In this document: positions 6,889-14,489 of the stretch, in pieces | How positions within the stretch are numbered: position 1 is the stretch's first letter | Layout of the letters: each line of letters starts with the position of its first letter | DNA from: Chloroflexota bacterium | GTDB lineage: Bacteria > Chloroflexota > Anaerolineae > Anaerolineales > Villigracilaceae | Reading direction: 5' to 3' | Length of the DNA: 39,479 nucleotides | Assembly (NCBI GenBank): GCA_019873735.1 | Contig: JAIOAQ010000028.1 | Coordinates: 1 to 39,479, forward strand | Made by a program: the position numbers and the translations under genes | The notes under the pieces: model-generated | The model's input: only the letters and a program-made list of their open reading frames with translations | The model's database searches: none | Told to the model about the DNA's origin: nothing

Positions 6889-8462
6889 TGAGTCAGGCTC
6901 CTTCGGCAAGCCGTCAAATTGCCCGCGCGGCAGGGACGGTGATGCTGGCGTTTGTTTTTAGCCAGGGAATTGGCCTGGTGCGTAGCATTCTGGTGGCGGG
7001 ACGCTTTGGGGCCAGCGCTGAGTTGGATGCTTTCCTGGCAGCCAACCGCGTGTCGGAGACGCTTTTCCTTTTGGTGGCAGGCGGAGCGCTTGGCTCGGCA
7101 TTTATTCCCAAGTTTACAGAGTTCCTGGTGAGGCAGGAGCGGGAAAAGGCCTGGAATCTGGCCTCGGCGGTGGCTAATCTGGTATTGCTGGTCTTGAGCG
7201 GGCTGGCTGTGTTGACCGGCGTTTTTGCGCCGCAGGTGGTGCGTTATGTGCTGGCGCCCGGCTTTTCAGCAGACCCGGCGCAACTGACGCTGACCGTTCA
7301 CCTGCTGCGCATTCAATTGGCGGCTTCGATTTTGTTTGGTTTGGGCGGGTTGGTGGTTGGCATCTTGAATTCGCATCAGGTTTTTTTGATTCCGGCGCTG
7401 ACTCCGGCCATGTATCAGATTGGAATCATTTTCGGTGTGCTGGTTCTTTCGCCCAGGATGGGAATCTATAGTCTTGCCTGGGGGGTGGTGTTGGGGGCGG
7501 GGTTGTATCTTGGTTTGCAGATTCCCAGTTTGCTCAGGAGAGATGGCTTCTACCGTTTGACGCTGGGTTGGGGGAATGCGGCTGTGGCTGAGGTCGTGCG
7601 CCTGATGGGGCCGCGTTTGCTGGGCGTGGCCGTGGTGCAGTTGAATTTTTGGGTCAATATCTGGCTGGCCTCACGCATGGCAGCGGGCAGCGTGACGGCG
7701 CTTTCGTATGGATTTGCTCTGATGCTGATGGCGCAGGCGGCCATTGCCCAGTCAATTGCAACGGCCGCCATGCCTACCCTTTCGGCGCAATTCGCTTTGG
7801 GGCAGATGGCGGAACTGCGCGCTTCGCTGGCGGCCAGTTTGCGCGGGGTGCTGTTGCTTTCGTTCCCGGCTGCGGCCGGTTTGATTTTGCTGCGCGAGCC
7901 GGTTGTGGCTTTGCTCTATCAACGCGGACAATTCGATGATCGGGCCGTGCAGATGGTGGCCTGGGCTTTGCTCTGGTACGCGGCCGGCCTGGTGGGTCAT
8001 GCGGTGTTGGAGGTACTGGCGCGTGCCTTTTACGCCTTACACGATACCCGCACGCCTGTGCAGGTCGGCGCCGTTGCGATGACGCTCAATGTGGGCTTTA
8101 GTTTTGCCTTTTCAAAGTTGTTTCAGAACGCAGGTCTTTTGCCGCATGGCGGTCTGGCGCTGGCGAATTCTCTGGCGACTGCGCTGGAGGCCGCCGCGCT
8201 TTTTGTGCTTATGCGCCGCCGCTTACAAGGGATTGAGGAAAAACGGCTGGTATCCGGTTTTGGCCAGTCGCTGGCCGCAACCGGCGTGCTCTCGGCCGGT
8301 TTGCTGGTTTGGCTGGGGTGGACCAACGGCCAGCCGGCGTATCTCATTGCTTTGGGCGGCGTGGCCTGGGGCGGGGTGCTTTACTTTCTGGCCTGTCTCC
8401 TGTTTCGTGTCCCCGAATTGACATCCCTGCGCGCTGTCATCCGTGACCGGATAGGACGATAA
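6888..8462 (+). CDS. murJ: MurJ-type lipid II flippase (MviN family)
   Basis: A 524-residue polytopic membrane protein of the MOP superfamily with about 14 hydrophobic segments. It shows the MviN/MurJ pattern near the start, FSQGIGLVRSILVAGRFG then AELDAFLAANRVSETLFLLV and GALGSAFIPKF, and later ALLYQRGQFD and VLEVLARAFYALHDTRTPV. The product moves the peptidoglycan precursor lipid II across the cytoplasmic membrane. The ATG at 6888 overlaps the preceding TGA; an in-frame GTG three bases earlier is less likely. The gene converges with the DUF212 gene, leaving only 25 bases between the stops and no obvious terminator. A wider polysaccharide-flippase role cannot be excluded by sequence alone. 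Confidence 0.9.
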   Translation: MSQAPSASRQIARAAGTVMLAFVFSQGIGLVRSILVAGRFGASAELDAFLAANRVSETLFLLVAGGALGSAFIPKFTEFLVRQEREKAWNLASAVANLVLLVLSGLAVLTGVFAPQVVRYVLAPGFSADPAQLTLTVHLLRIQLAASILFGLGGLVVGILNSHQVFLIPALTPAMYQIGIIFGVLVLSPRMGIYSLAWGVVLGAGLYLGLQIPSLLRRDGFYRLTLGWGNAAVAEVVRLMGPRLLGVAVVQLNFWVNIWLASRMAAGSVTALSYGFALMLMAQAAIAQSIATAAMPTLSAQFALGQMAELRASLAASLRGVLLLSFPAAAGLILLREPVVALLYQRGQFDDRAVQMVAWALLWYAAGLVGHAVLEVLARAFYALHDTRTPVQVGAVAMTLNVGFSFAFSKLFQNAGLLPHGGLALANSLATALEAAALFVLMRRRLQGIEEKRLVSGFGQSLAATGVLSAGLLVWLGWTNGQPAYLIALGGVAWGGVLYFLACLLFRVPELTSLRAVIRDRIGR

Positions 8463-8487
8463 AACCCGCCGCAGTCTATGCCTGCTG

Positions 8488-8946
8488 CTATGGCTGGTGC
8501 CAGATCAGCCAGACGGCGATAGCAATTGCCATTCCCAGCAAGATGCCGCCAATCACTTCCAGGGGAGTGTGACCCAACACCTCTCTCAAGTCTTTGTCCG
8601 AAATCGGGTGGCCTTGCAGCAGTTCGTTCACGATCACGTTTATCTTCTGCGCCTGAATGCCCGCCTGGCGGCGGACATTGGCGGCATCGTAGACCACAAT
8701 GGTAGTAATCGCGACGCCAAGGGCAAAAAGCGGGTTGTCAAATCCGTAGAACAGCCCGATGCTCAGCGTCACCGCGGTCATGGTAGCCGAATGTGAACTT
8801 GGCATCCCGCCGGCGCTAAAAAAAAGCATCCAATCCCAGCGTTTGTTATGTAAATAATCGAGCGGCACCTTGATTAACTGAGCCAGCAGCCATGCAAAGA
8901 AGGCGCTGATGAGGGGATAATTCTTGAGAATAACGCTCAGGTTCAT
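8488..8946 (-). CDS. Divergent PAP2 (DUF212) membrane protein
   Basis: A 152-residue integral membrane protein of the DUF212 family, distantly related to PAP2 lipid phosphatases. The conserved GGMPSSHSATMTAV block (around residues 46-59) is the equivalent of the PAP2 SxxxH catalytic motif. A second family block, VVYDAANVRRQAGIQA, and a late GHTPLEVIGGILLG are also present. Four to five hydrophobic segments are visible. The substrate is unknown; a phosphorylated lipid or isoprenoid is plausible from the family. Its ATG overlaps the TGA of xseB (ATGA), so it is the last gene of an xseA-xseB-DUF212 operon. Confidence 0.85.
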   Translation of the reverse strand: MNLSVILKNYPLISAFFAWLLAQLIKVPLDYLHNKRWDWMLFFSAGGMPSSHSATMTAVTLSIGLFYGFDNPLFALGVAITTIVVYDAANVRRQAGIQAQKINVIVNELLQGHPISDKDLREVLGHTPLEVIGGILLGMAIAIAVWLIWHQP

Positions 8947-9182
8947 ATCTCTGTCTCCTCATTTGCGAGCGTATCTTCGCCTGACAGGGTGCGTATGCGC
9001 AAGGCGGCTTTTTCTAACAAGGCGGCGCAATGCTGAACCAGACTCTGGCCGCGCTCAAAAGCCGCGATGGACTCTTCCAGCGTCTCCTGTCCGTTCTCAA
9101 GGCTGCGGACAATTTGCTCCAGTTCGGCCAGGGCTTCTTCATACGAAAGCGATTCGATGGGGGAATTTTTTTGATTGGCCAT
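8943..9182 (-). CDS. xseB: Exodeoxyribonuclease VII small subunit
   Basis: A 79-residue protein with the XseB helical-hairpin pattern: LSYEEALAELEQIVRSLENG, then TLEESIAAFERGQSLVQHCA. It binds the large subunit's C-terminal helices to form the exonuclease VII holoenzyme, which degrades single-stranded DNA. The ATG at 9182 is chosen because GAGGAG sits 5 bases upstream. The in-frame GTG at 9188 overlaps the xseA stop but would leave no space after that binding site. It overlaps the next gene by four bases. Confidence 0.92.
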   Translation of the reverse strand: MANQKNSPIESLSYEEALAELEQIVRSLENGQETLEESIAAFERGQSLVQHCAALLEKAALRIRTLSGEDTLANEETEI

Positions 9183-9184
9183 GA

Positions 9185-10417
9185 TCACTCCTCGGTGGAC
9201 GGTTTGACCTCCACCCCAAAACTACCGTCAGAGACGCGCACGCGCAAGGTTTCCCCTGGCCGTGCCTGTGCTACCCGCCGGATCAGCCTGCCGTCTGTGT
9301 GCTGGACGACAGCATAGCCGCGCGCCAGCACAGCCAGCGGGTTGAGCGTGAACAAGCGCCGTTCCAGCCCGCGCAGGCGTTCCTGTTCCAGTTTCAAGCG
9401 TTGACTTGTAGCATGGACTGCACGGCGTTCCATCTCATCCAGTTGCTGACGATAGGAGAGAATGCGTCGTTCAGGCGAGACAAAGCCCAGGCGGGCGCTC
9501 AGCGTCTCAATCTGTCTCTGCCGCGCGGCTACGGCCGTTTGCATGGCGGTTCCGAGTCTGGACTTCAGGCTTGCCAGCCCGGCCCAAAGGTCTGCCCGGC
9601 TGATGGGGGTAGCCAGTTCGGCGGCGGCGGTGGGCGTTGGCGCGCGCAGGTCGGCGGCGAAATCCACCAGCGTGAAATCGGTCTCATGTCCTACGCCGGT
9701 GATGACCGGCGCCTCTGAAGCAGCCACAGCGCGCACAAGGTTTTCATCATTAAAAGCCCACAGGTCTTCAATCGAACCGCCGCCGCGCGCCAGCAGAATC
9801 ACATCTGGCTGTGCCAGGCGGTTCAAGTCTGCAAGTGCCGCAATCAACGCGGCCGGTGCCTCTGCTCCCTGCACCGGCGCCGGCGCCAAGATGACCTCGA
9901 CCAGGGGCATGCGGCGGCTCAGAGTCTGAAGCATGTCTCGCAGGGCTGCGCCAGAAGGGGAGGTCACAATTCCGATGCGGTGTGGCAGGGAGGGAATTGG
10001 GCGCTTTCGCTCCGGCGCGAACAAGCCTTCGGCTTCGAGCAGGTCTTTAAGACGCAGAAATTCCTGAAACAATGCCCCCTCGCCTACAGGCCGGATTTGA
10101 TCTGCATACAACTGGTACTGCCCCCCGGCCTCATACAGGCTGACCTTTCCGTGTACTTCTACCGCCAACCCGTCCTGCAGGTTCATCCGCAGGCGGTGGG
10201 CTTCTGTGCGCCAGATGACACAGCGCAGGGCTGCGCCGGCATCTTTAAGCGTAAAATAGAGATGCCCCGAAGACGGACGCGAGAGATTGGAAATTTCGCC
10301 CTGTACCCACACATCCTGCAACATCAGGTCGCTTTCCAACAATTGACGCAGGTAACGCGTCAGTTCGCTGACCGTCCAGCGCAGAGAAGCAAAAAGCGAA
10401 GGCTGTGCCATGCGCAT
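9185..10417 (-). CDS. xseA: Exodeoxyribonuclease VII large subunit
   Basis: A 410-residue XseA. An N-terminal OB-fold domain (about 10-110) binds single-stranded DNA and carries the family pattern WVQGEISNLSRPSSGHLYF and YQLYADQI. The catalytic domain follows with RIGIVTSPSGAALRDML, ILLARGGGSIEDLWAFNDE and ITGVGHETDFTLVDFAAD, and then a long helical region that would hold the XseB subunits. Length is typical. The 10417 ATG and a second ATG two codons later are both possible; neither has a strong ribosome binding site. It is divergent from the HIT gene, with a miniature mobile element in the shared upstream region. Confidence 0.93.
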   Translation of the reverse strand: MRMAQPSLFASLRWTVSELTRYLRQLLESDLMLQDVWVQGEISNLSRPSSGHLYFTLKDAGAALRCVIWRTEAHRLRMNLQDGLAVEVHGKVSLYEAGGQYQLYADQIRPVGEGALFQEFLRLKDLLEAEGLFAPERKRPIPSLPHRIGIVTSPSGAALRDMLQTLSRRMPLVEVILAPAPVQGAEAPAALIAALADLNRLAQPDVILLARGGGSIEDLWAFNDENLVRAVAASEAPVITGVGHETDFTLVDFAADLRAPTPTAAAELATPISRADLWAGLASLKSRLGTAMQTAVAARQRQIETLSARLGFVSPERRILSYRQQLDEMERRAVHATSQRLKLEQERLRGLERRLFTLNPLAVLARGYAVVQHTDGRLIRRVAQARPGETLRVRVSDGSFGVEVKPSTEE

Positions 10418-10501
10418 GAGGATACTCTAACTGTTTGATGGCGTCAATCGGTCAATTGAGCATTTCCCTAACGGGCATTCTCTGCTAAAATCCTGACAAA
10501 G

Positions 10502-10566
10502 GTGACTGCCCAGCCTCCCGCAGGTTTTAGCACGAACCTGTGGGAAGGTTAAGGGCAGGCAATTAC
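10502..10566. mobile_element. Miniature inverted-repeat element, copy 1 (65 bp, 8-bp target duplication)
   Basis: The element is an imperfect palindrome whose ends read GTGACTGCC on the left and, inverted, GTAATTGCC on the right. The inner arms are CCTCCCGCAGGTT and AACCTGTGGGAAGG around a short centre. TGACAAAG flanks it exactly on both sides (10494-10501 and 10567-10574), an 8-bp target-site duplication. The 20 bases at 10547-10566 recur inverted at 11995-12014 in copy 2. It has no coding capacity, so it would need a transposase in trans. It lies in the divergent xseA-HIT intergenic region, just downstream of a possible -10 box TAAAAT at 10486-10491, so it would fold in the 5' leader of the HIT mRNA. 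Confidence 0.75.
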
Positions 10567-10585
10567 TGACAAAGGCACAACATCC

Positions 10586-11071
10586 ATGAAACATCTTTGG
10601 TCTCCCTGGCGGATGCGTTACATCCAAAATCACGAAAAAGAAACCGACTGTATTTTTTGTGCTGCGCTCAAGCAGGCCGATGACGCAGGCAATCTGGTCA
10701 TCTTTCGCGGCCGGCAGGCGTTTGTCATTCTCAACAAGTTTCCCTATACCAGCGGGCATCTGATGGTAGCGCCGTTAAATCATCAGCCTTCGCTGGAATT
10801 CCTGACGCCGGAAACCCGGGCCGAGATGATGGAACTGGTCACACAGGCGATTCGGGTGCTCAAGCAGGTCTATAAGCCGCAAGCCTTCAACGTGGGCGCC
10901 AACATTGGCGAGGCCGCAGGGGCGGGCGTGCCCGGCCATGTCCATATCCATGTCGTGCCGCGCTGGGCCGGAGACACGAATTTTATGTCCGCGCTGGCTG
11001 AGACGCGCGTCCTGCCCGAGTCACTTGAGGAGACCTGGAAACGCATCCGTTCAACCTGGCAGGGGGGGTAA
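10586..11071 (+). CDS. HIT-family nucleotide hydrolase/phosphorylase
   Basis: A 161-residue histidine-triad protein. The catalytic triad motif is HVHIHVVPRW with His118, His120 and His122. The start MKHLWSPWRMRYI is typical of a bacterial and archaeal subgroup related to Ap4A phosphorylases and FHIT. A CxxC pair (Cys22, Cys25) may bind zinc, as in many HIT proteins. Members cleave dinucleoside polyphosphates or nucleotide conjugates; the exact substrate cannot be told from sequence. The gene ends six bases before the ATG of the EamA transporter gene, so they are probably cotranscribed. A miniature mobile element lies immediately upstream. Confidence 0.88.
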   Translation: MKHLWSPWRMRYIQNHEKETDCIFCAALKQADDAGNLVIFRGRQAFVILNKFPYTSGHLMVAPLNHQPSLEFLTPETRAEMMELVTQAIRVLKQVYKPQAFNVGANIGEAAGAGVPGHVHIHVVPRWAGDTNFMSALAETRVLPESLEETWKRIRSTWQGG

Positions 11072-11077
11072 TTTATT

Positions 11078-11941
11078 ATGCGACGCATTGCCGGCATCCT
11101 CATCACGCTTCTCTCCGCCGCCGCTTTTGGGACGCTGGCGATTTTTGGGCGTCTCGCTTACGCGGCCGGCCTGGATACGTTCACGCTCCTTTTTCTGCGT
11201 TTTACGATTGCAACCGTATTGATGTTTGCTCTGCTGGCATTGCGCCATGAGCCTTTACCCCGCGGTAAAACTTTATTGCAACTGATTGGCATGGGGGCGA
11301 TTGGCTATGCCGGCCAATCCTTCTGTTATCTGACGGCGATCAAATATGCATCTGCCGGTTTGGTGGCTCTTCTGCTATATCTTTATCCCGCAATGGTGGC
11401 CGTCCTATCGGCGTTGTTTCTCAAAGAGAAAATCACCCGCCCCAAGGTCATTGCGCTGGTGATTGCCCTGATCGGCACCGCGCTGACCGTCCGGCCGGGA
11501 AGCGGACAATGGCAGGGGATGTTCCTGGCCCTTCTCGCGGCGGCAATTTACTCAATTTACATCCTGGTTGGTTCAGGCGTGATGAAGCAGGTCTCGGCAT
11601 TTCAATCCACTCCGGTGATATTTGCCTCAGCCGGGCTGGTTTATGGCGCTCTGGTTGCATTCAACGGCGCGCACTGGCCGGTGGACGCGGCCGGCTGGTG
11701 GGCGGTTGCAGGTACGGTGCTGGTGCCTACCCTGATTGCCGTGACGGCTTTCTTGATAGGAATTCAATACATTGGCCCAACCGACGCCTCCATGCTTTCC
11801 ACCCTGGAGCCGGTGGTGACGGTTATTCTGGCTGCTCTTTTCTTTTCCGAGCGGCTGGATGCGTGGACGCTGTTTGGTGGCGGCCTGATTCTGACGGCTG
11901 TGATTCTGCTTACACGGCTTGAAACCGGCCAAAAGGGTTAG
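11078..11941 (+). CDS. EamA/DMT-family transporter
   Basis: A 287-residue membrane protein with about ten hydrophobic segments in two EamA repeats. The first half has AAAFGTLAIFGRLAYAAGLD and the end-of-repeat pattern ALFLKEKITRPKVIALVIAL. The second half ends with the matching LEPVVTVILAALFFSERL block. Drug/metabolite transporters of this family move amino acids, metabolites or nucleotide sugars across the cytoplasmic membrane; the substrate is unknown here. A G-rich stretch in the 3' end of the HIT gene precedes the ATG. The gene is followed by miniature element copy 2, 53 bases after the stop. Confidence 0.88.
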   Translation: MRRIAGILITLLSAAAFGTLAIFGRLAYAAGLDTFTLLFLRFTIATVLMFALLALRHEPLPRGKTLLQLIGMGAIGYAGQSFCYLTAIKYASAGLVALLLYLYPAMVAVLSALFLKEKITRPKVIALVIALIGTALTVRPGSGQWQGMFLALLAAAIYSIYILVGSGVMKQVSAFQSTPVIFASAGLVYGALVAFNGAHWPVDAAGWWAVAGTVLVPTLIAVTAFLIGIQYIGPTDASMLSTLEPVVTVILAALFFSERLDAWTLFGGGLILTAVILLTRLETGQKG

Positions 11942-11994
11942 AGCAGTACATTTGTCCTGCCGGATGTGTTTTGGGCCATTATTCGAAATATAAT

Positions 11995-12116
11995 GTAATT
12001 GCCTGCCCTTAACCCTCCCGCAGGTTAGAACGGGACTGGCAACCGAAGTTGGCAGTCATGGAGACGTCTTCTGACTTGTACATTGTGCCAAAACCTGCGG
12101 GAGGGTAGGCAGTTAC
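11995..12116. mobile_element. Miniature inverted-repeat element, copy 2 (122 bp, 8-bp target duplication)
   Basis: The left end is GTAATTGCC and the right end, inverted, GTAACTGCC. The arms continue into CCCTCCCGCAGGTT on the left and AACCTGCGGGAGGG on the right. The centre contains a second, smaller inverted repeat (GACTGGCAAC and GTTGGCAGTC, one mismatch). AATATAAT flanks the element exactly at 11987-11994 and 12117-12124. GTAA-type ends with 8-bp duplications are known for the IS66 family, so this looks like an IS66-type MITE; no transposase is encoded. It separates the EamA gene from the TAP-type hydrolase gene. Confidence 0.8.
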
Positions 12117-12202
12117 AATATAATCATAAGTGGTGCAAAGCAGATGGTTCGTCAAAGCGCTGGCGGACCGATGTAGCAATGCTTTGCATTTCAGGAGGAC
12201 GG

Positions 12203-14488
12203 ATGCCCACAGATGAATTGCTTCAACAGGGGATAACCGCCGCTCAGGCGGGTAATTTGGCCGAGGCGCGCCGTCTGCTCTATCAGGTGGTGCGCGCCAA
12301 TCCGCGTTCTGAACTTGGCTGGCAATGGCTGGGCTACAGTATGGATGTGCCGGAAAAACAGGCCGAATGTTTTCGCCGCGTCTTGCTGATCAACCCGAAG
12401 AACGCATATGCCCGCCAGCAATTGGAGGCTCTCAAGGCGCAGGGAATCACCCCTCCCGCCCCGGCAGGGAAACAGAGAGCGGCGCGCAGCCGCAAAAAGT
12501 TGAATCCGTTGCTGCTCGGCGGGGCGGTTTTTCTGATTGTGGCGTGCATTGCGGCGGTGGGAGGCGGCGTTTTCCTGATCAACCGCGGCTTGTTTTCGGG
12601 TGGGGCAGCCGCACCGCCTCCTGCGTCCTCAGAAACGATCCCAACCCTGCCGCCTGCTCCGACCCCCGTCCCCACACCGAATTATGCTCCCGTTTATGGG
12701 CAGGAACCCTGCGCTTTTGAGGTCCCCGAAGGGGTAGATGTCCAGTGCGGCGCGTTGGTGGTGCCGGAAAACCGTGCCGGCGACCCAAAGAAGACTATCC
12801 GGATTGCAGTGGCCATCTTCCCGAGCACCAACCCAAATCCCGCGCCCGACCCGATCCTTTTCCTACAGGGAGGGCCAGGCGCGCCGGCCATCCAGCCGGT
12901 TGTCGATGCTTACGAGACTGTTGTCCTTCCATTCCTTGCAGAGCGGGACTTTGTCGTTTTTGACCCGCGCGGGACGGGATACACCAAACCGGCGCTGGAT
13001 TGCGATGAGTTGCGTACAACCGACCTGCTTGACCTGCAAGGCAAGATTCCAGAGGACCAACGTTGGGCTTACTATGGCGGCGCATTGCAAACCTGCCGTT
13101 ATGCCCTCAGCAGCGCCGGCATTGATCTGAGCGCCTATACCTCCGCTGCCTATGCTGCCGATGTGCGCGACCTGTTGAACGTCTTGGGTTACAAACAGGC
13201 CAATTTGTACGCTGTCTCTTATGGCACACGCGTGGCTCAAATCGTTTTGCGCGACTATCCCCAGGTTGTGCGCAGCGTCATTCTTGATTCTGTGGTTCCC
13301 CTTGAAACCAAGGTGCTGGAGAATCTGCCAAAAAGCCAGGAAGACGCGCTGGAAGCGCTCTTTGCCGCTTGCGCAGCCGACCCTGCCTGTGCCGCTGCCT
13401 ACCCAGACTTGAAAGGAATGTACCAGACCGTCGTTCAAACGCTGGATGCCGCTCCCTTGCGTACCACCACCAGCAGCATCCCAGAAGAAGGCACGCTCAA
13501 TGTGCTGGTCAACGGCCGTGTTTTTGCCGAGACCATCACCTGGATGCTGCGTTATGGCGAGACCATTCCTTCCATCCCCATTGTCATCGGACGCGCCTAT
13601 GCCGGGAACTATGACCCATTGCGTTTTATGCTCTCCATGCCCTATGACACGGTCAATCAGATCAACCTCGGCACCTATGTTTCGGTCAACTGTCATGAGC
13701 AGGTATATCTTGCGACTACGGGTTCAGTAGGTTTGATTGTGGATGACAACTGCGTCATCTGGGGCGCAGATCCTCTTCAGCCCTCCGAGATTGAGCCGGT
13801 ACGCTCAGGCATGCCGGTTTTGCTCATCAGCGGACGTTTCGACCCGGCCACGCCGCCTGCTTTTGCCCGCCAGGTAGCCGCTAATTTGGGTCACGCCACC
13901 CTGCTTGAGTTCCCGACCCAGGGCCATGTACCCACCGCCAGCACAGCCTCAGATTGCGCCCGCCAGGCCATGGCCGAATTCATTCGTAACCCCAGCGCCC
14001 CTGTCCGCCCGGCCTGTTTGGCGGATGAGCAAAAAGTGGCCTTTATCTTACCCTATACCGGCGAGACGCCCATTCCGCTCGAAGACCTGAAAGATGAGAC
14101 CCAGAAACTGACCACCAAAATACCAAAAGATTGGGTAAAAGGTGAAGGCGGCTTATACACCCGCCAAAGCGGCTTCAACGACGTGACTCAAATTGCCATC
14201 CTGCAAAGCACAGCCAGCAAGGAACGTCTCATAGATTCCTATGGCGCCACTTTCAACAACGGCGCCGGCTTTGATGAACCGGCTGTCCTGAAGGGGACGG
14301 AGAAATACAATAACCTGGAATGGTCTTTCTACACCGCCAAATCGGGTTCATTGATGATTGACATGGCCTTTGCCAAAAACGTCAAGCAGACCATCATGGT
14401 CATGATGGTCAGTTTCCCGGATGAGCGCGATGCACTCTACCGCATGCTTTTCCTGCCCGTGATAGAAGCCACGCAACCGCTCAAGTAA
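12203..14488 (+). CDS. Membrane-anchored TAP-type alpha/beta hydrolase with TPR-like N-terminus
   Basis: A 761-residue protein. Residues 1-80 are a TPR-like helical head (pattern AAQAGNLAEARRLLYQVVRA). One membrane segment follows at about 98-122, then a Ser/Pro/Thr linker and a large extracytoplasmic alpha/beta hydrolase domain. The oxyanion region is FLQGGPGAPA. The nucleophile is Ser339 in AVSYGTR, with Ala in place of the first Gly of the GxSxG motif. Asp547 (GRFDPATPP) and His575 (GHVPTA) lie in the C-terminal TAP-like region. The family includes Streptomyces tripeptidyl aminopeptidases and proline iminopeptidase-like enzymes, so peptide trimming outside the cell is likely but unproven. 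About 120 further residues follow with no family I recognise. The ATG at 12203 has AGGAGG upstream; the frame open before it runs into the mobile element. Confidence 0.85.
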   Translation: MPTDELLQQGITAAQAGNLAEARRLLYQVVRANPRSELGWQWLGYSMDVPEKQAECFRRVLLINPKNAYARQQLEALKAQGITPPAPAGKQRAARSRKKLNPLLLGGAVFLIVACIAAVGGGVFLINRGLFSGGAAAPPPASSETIPTLPPAPTPVPTPNYAPVYGQEPCAFEVPEGVDVQCGALVVPENRAGDPKKTIRIAVAIFPSTNPNPAPDPILFLQGGPGAPAIQPVVDAYETVVLPFLAERDFVVFDPRGTGYTKPALDCDELRTTDLLDLQGKIPEDQRWAYYGGALQTCRYALSSAGIDLSAYTSAAYAADVRDLLNVLGYKQANLYAVSYGTRVAQIVLRDYPQVVRSVILDSVVPLETKVLENLPKSQEDALEALFAACAADPACAAAYPDLKGMYQTVVQTLDAAPLRTTTSSIPEEGTLNVLVNGRVFAETITWMLRYGETIPSIPIVIGRAYAGNYDPLRFMLSMPYDTVNQINLGTYVSVNCHEQVYLATTGSVGLIVDDNCVIWGADPLQPSEIEPVRSGMPVLLISGRFDPATPPAFARQVAANLGHATLLEFPTQGHVPTASTASDCARQAMAEFIRNPSAPVRPACLADEQKVAFILPYTGETPIPLEDLKDETQKLTTKIPKDWVKGEGGLYTRQSGFNDVTQIAILQSTASKERLIDSYGATFNNGAGFDEPAVLKGTEKYNNLEWSFYTAKSGSLMIDMAFAKNVKQTIMVMMVSFPDERDALYRMLFLPVIEATQPLK

Positions 14489-14489
14489 G

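Noticed and set aside
12083..12202. Upstream extension of the TAP-type hydrolase
   Set aside because: It runs into the end of the miniature element, while AGGAGG precedes the ATG at 12203.
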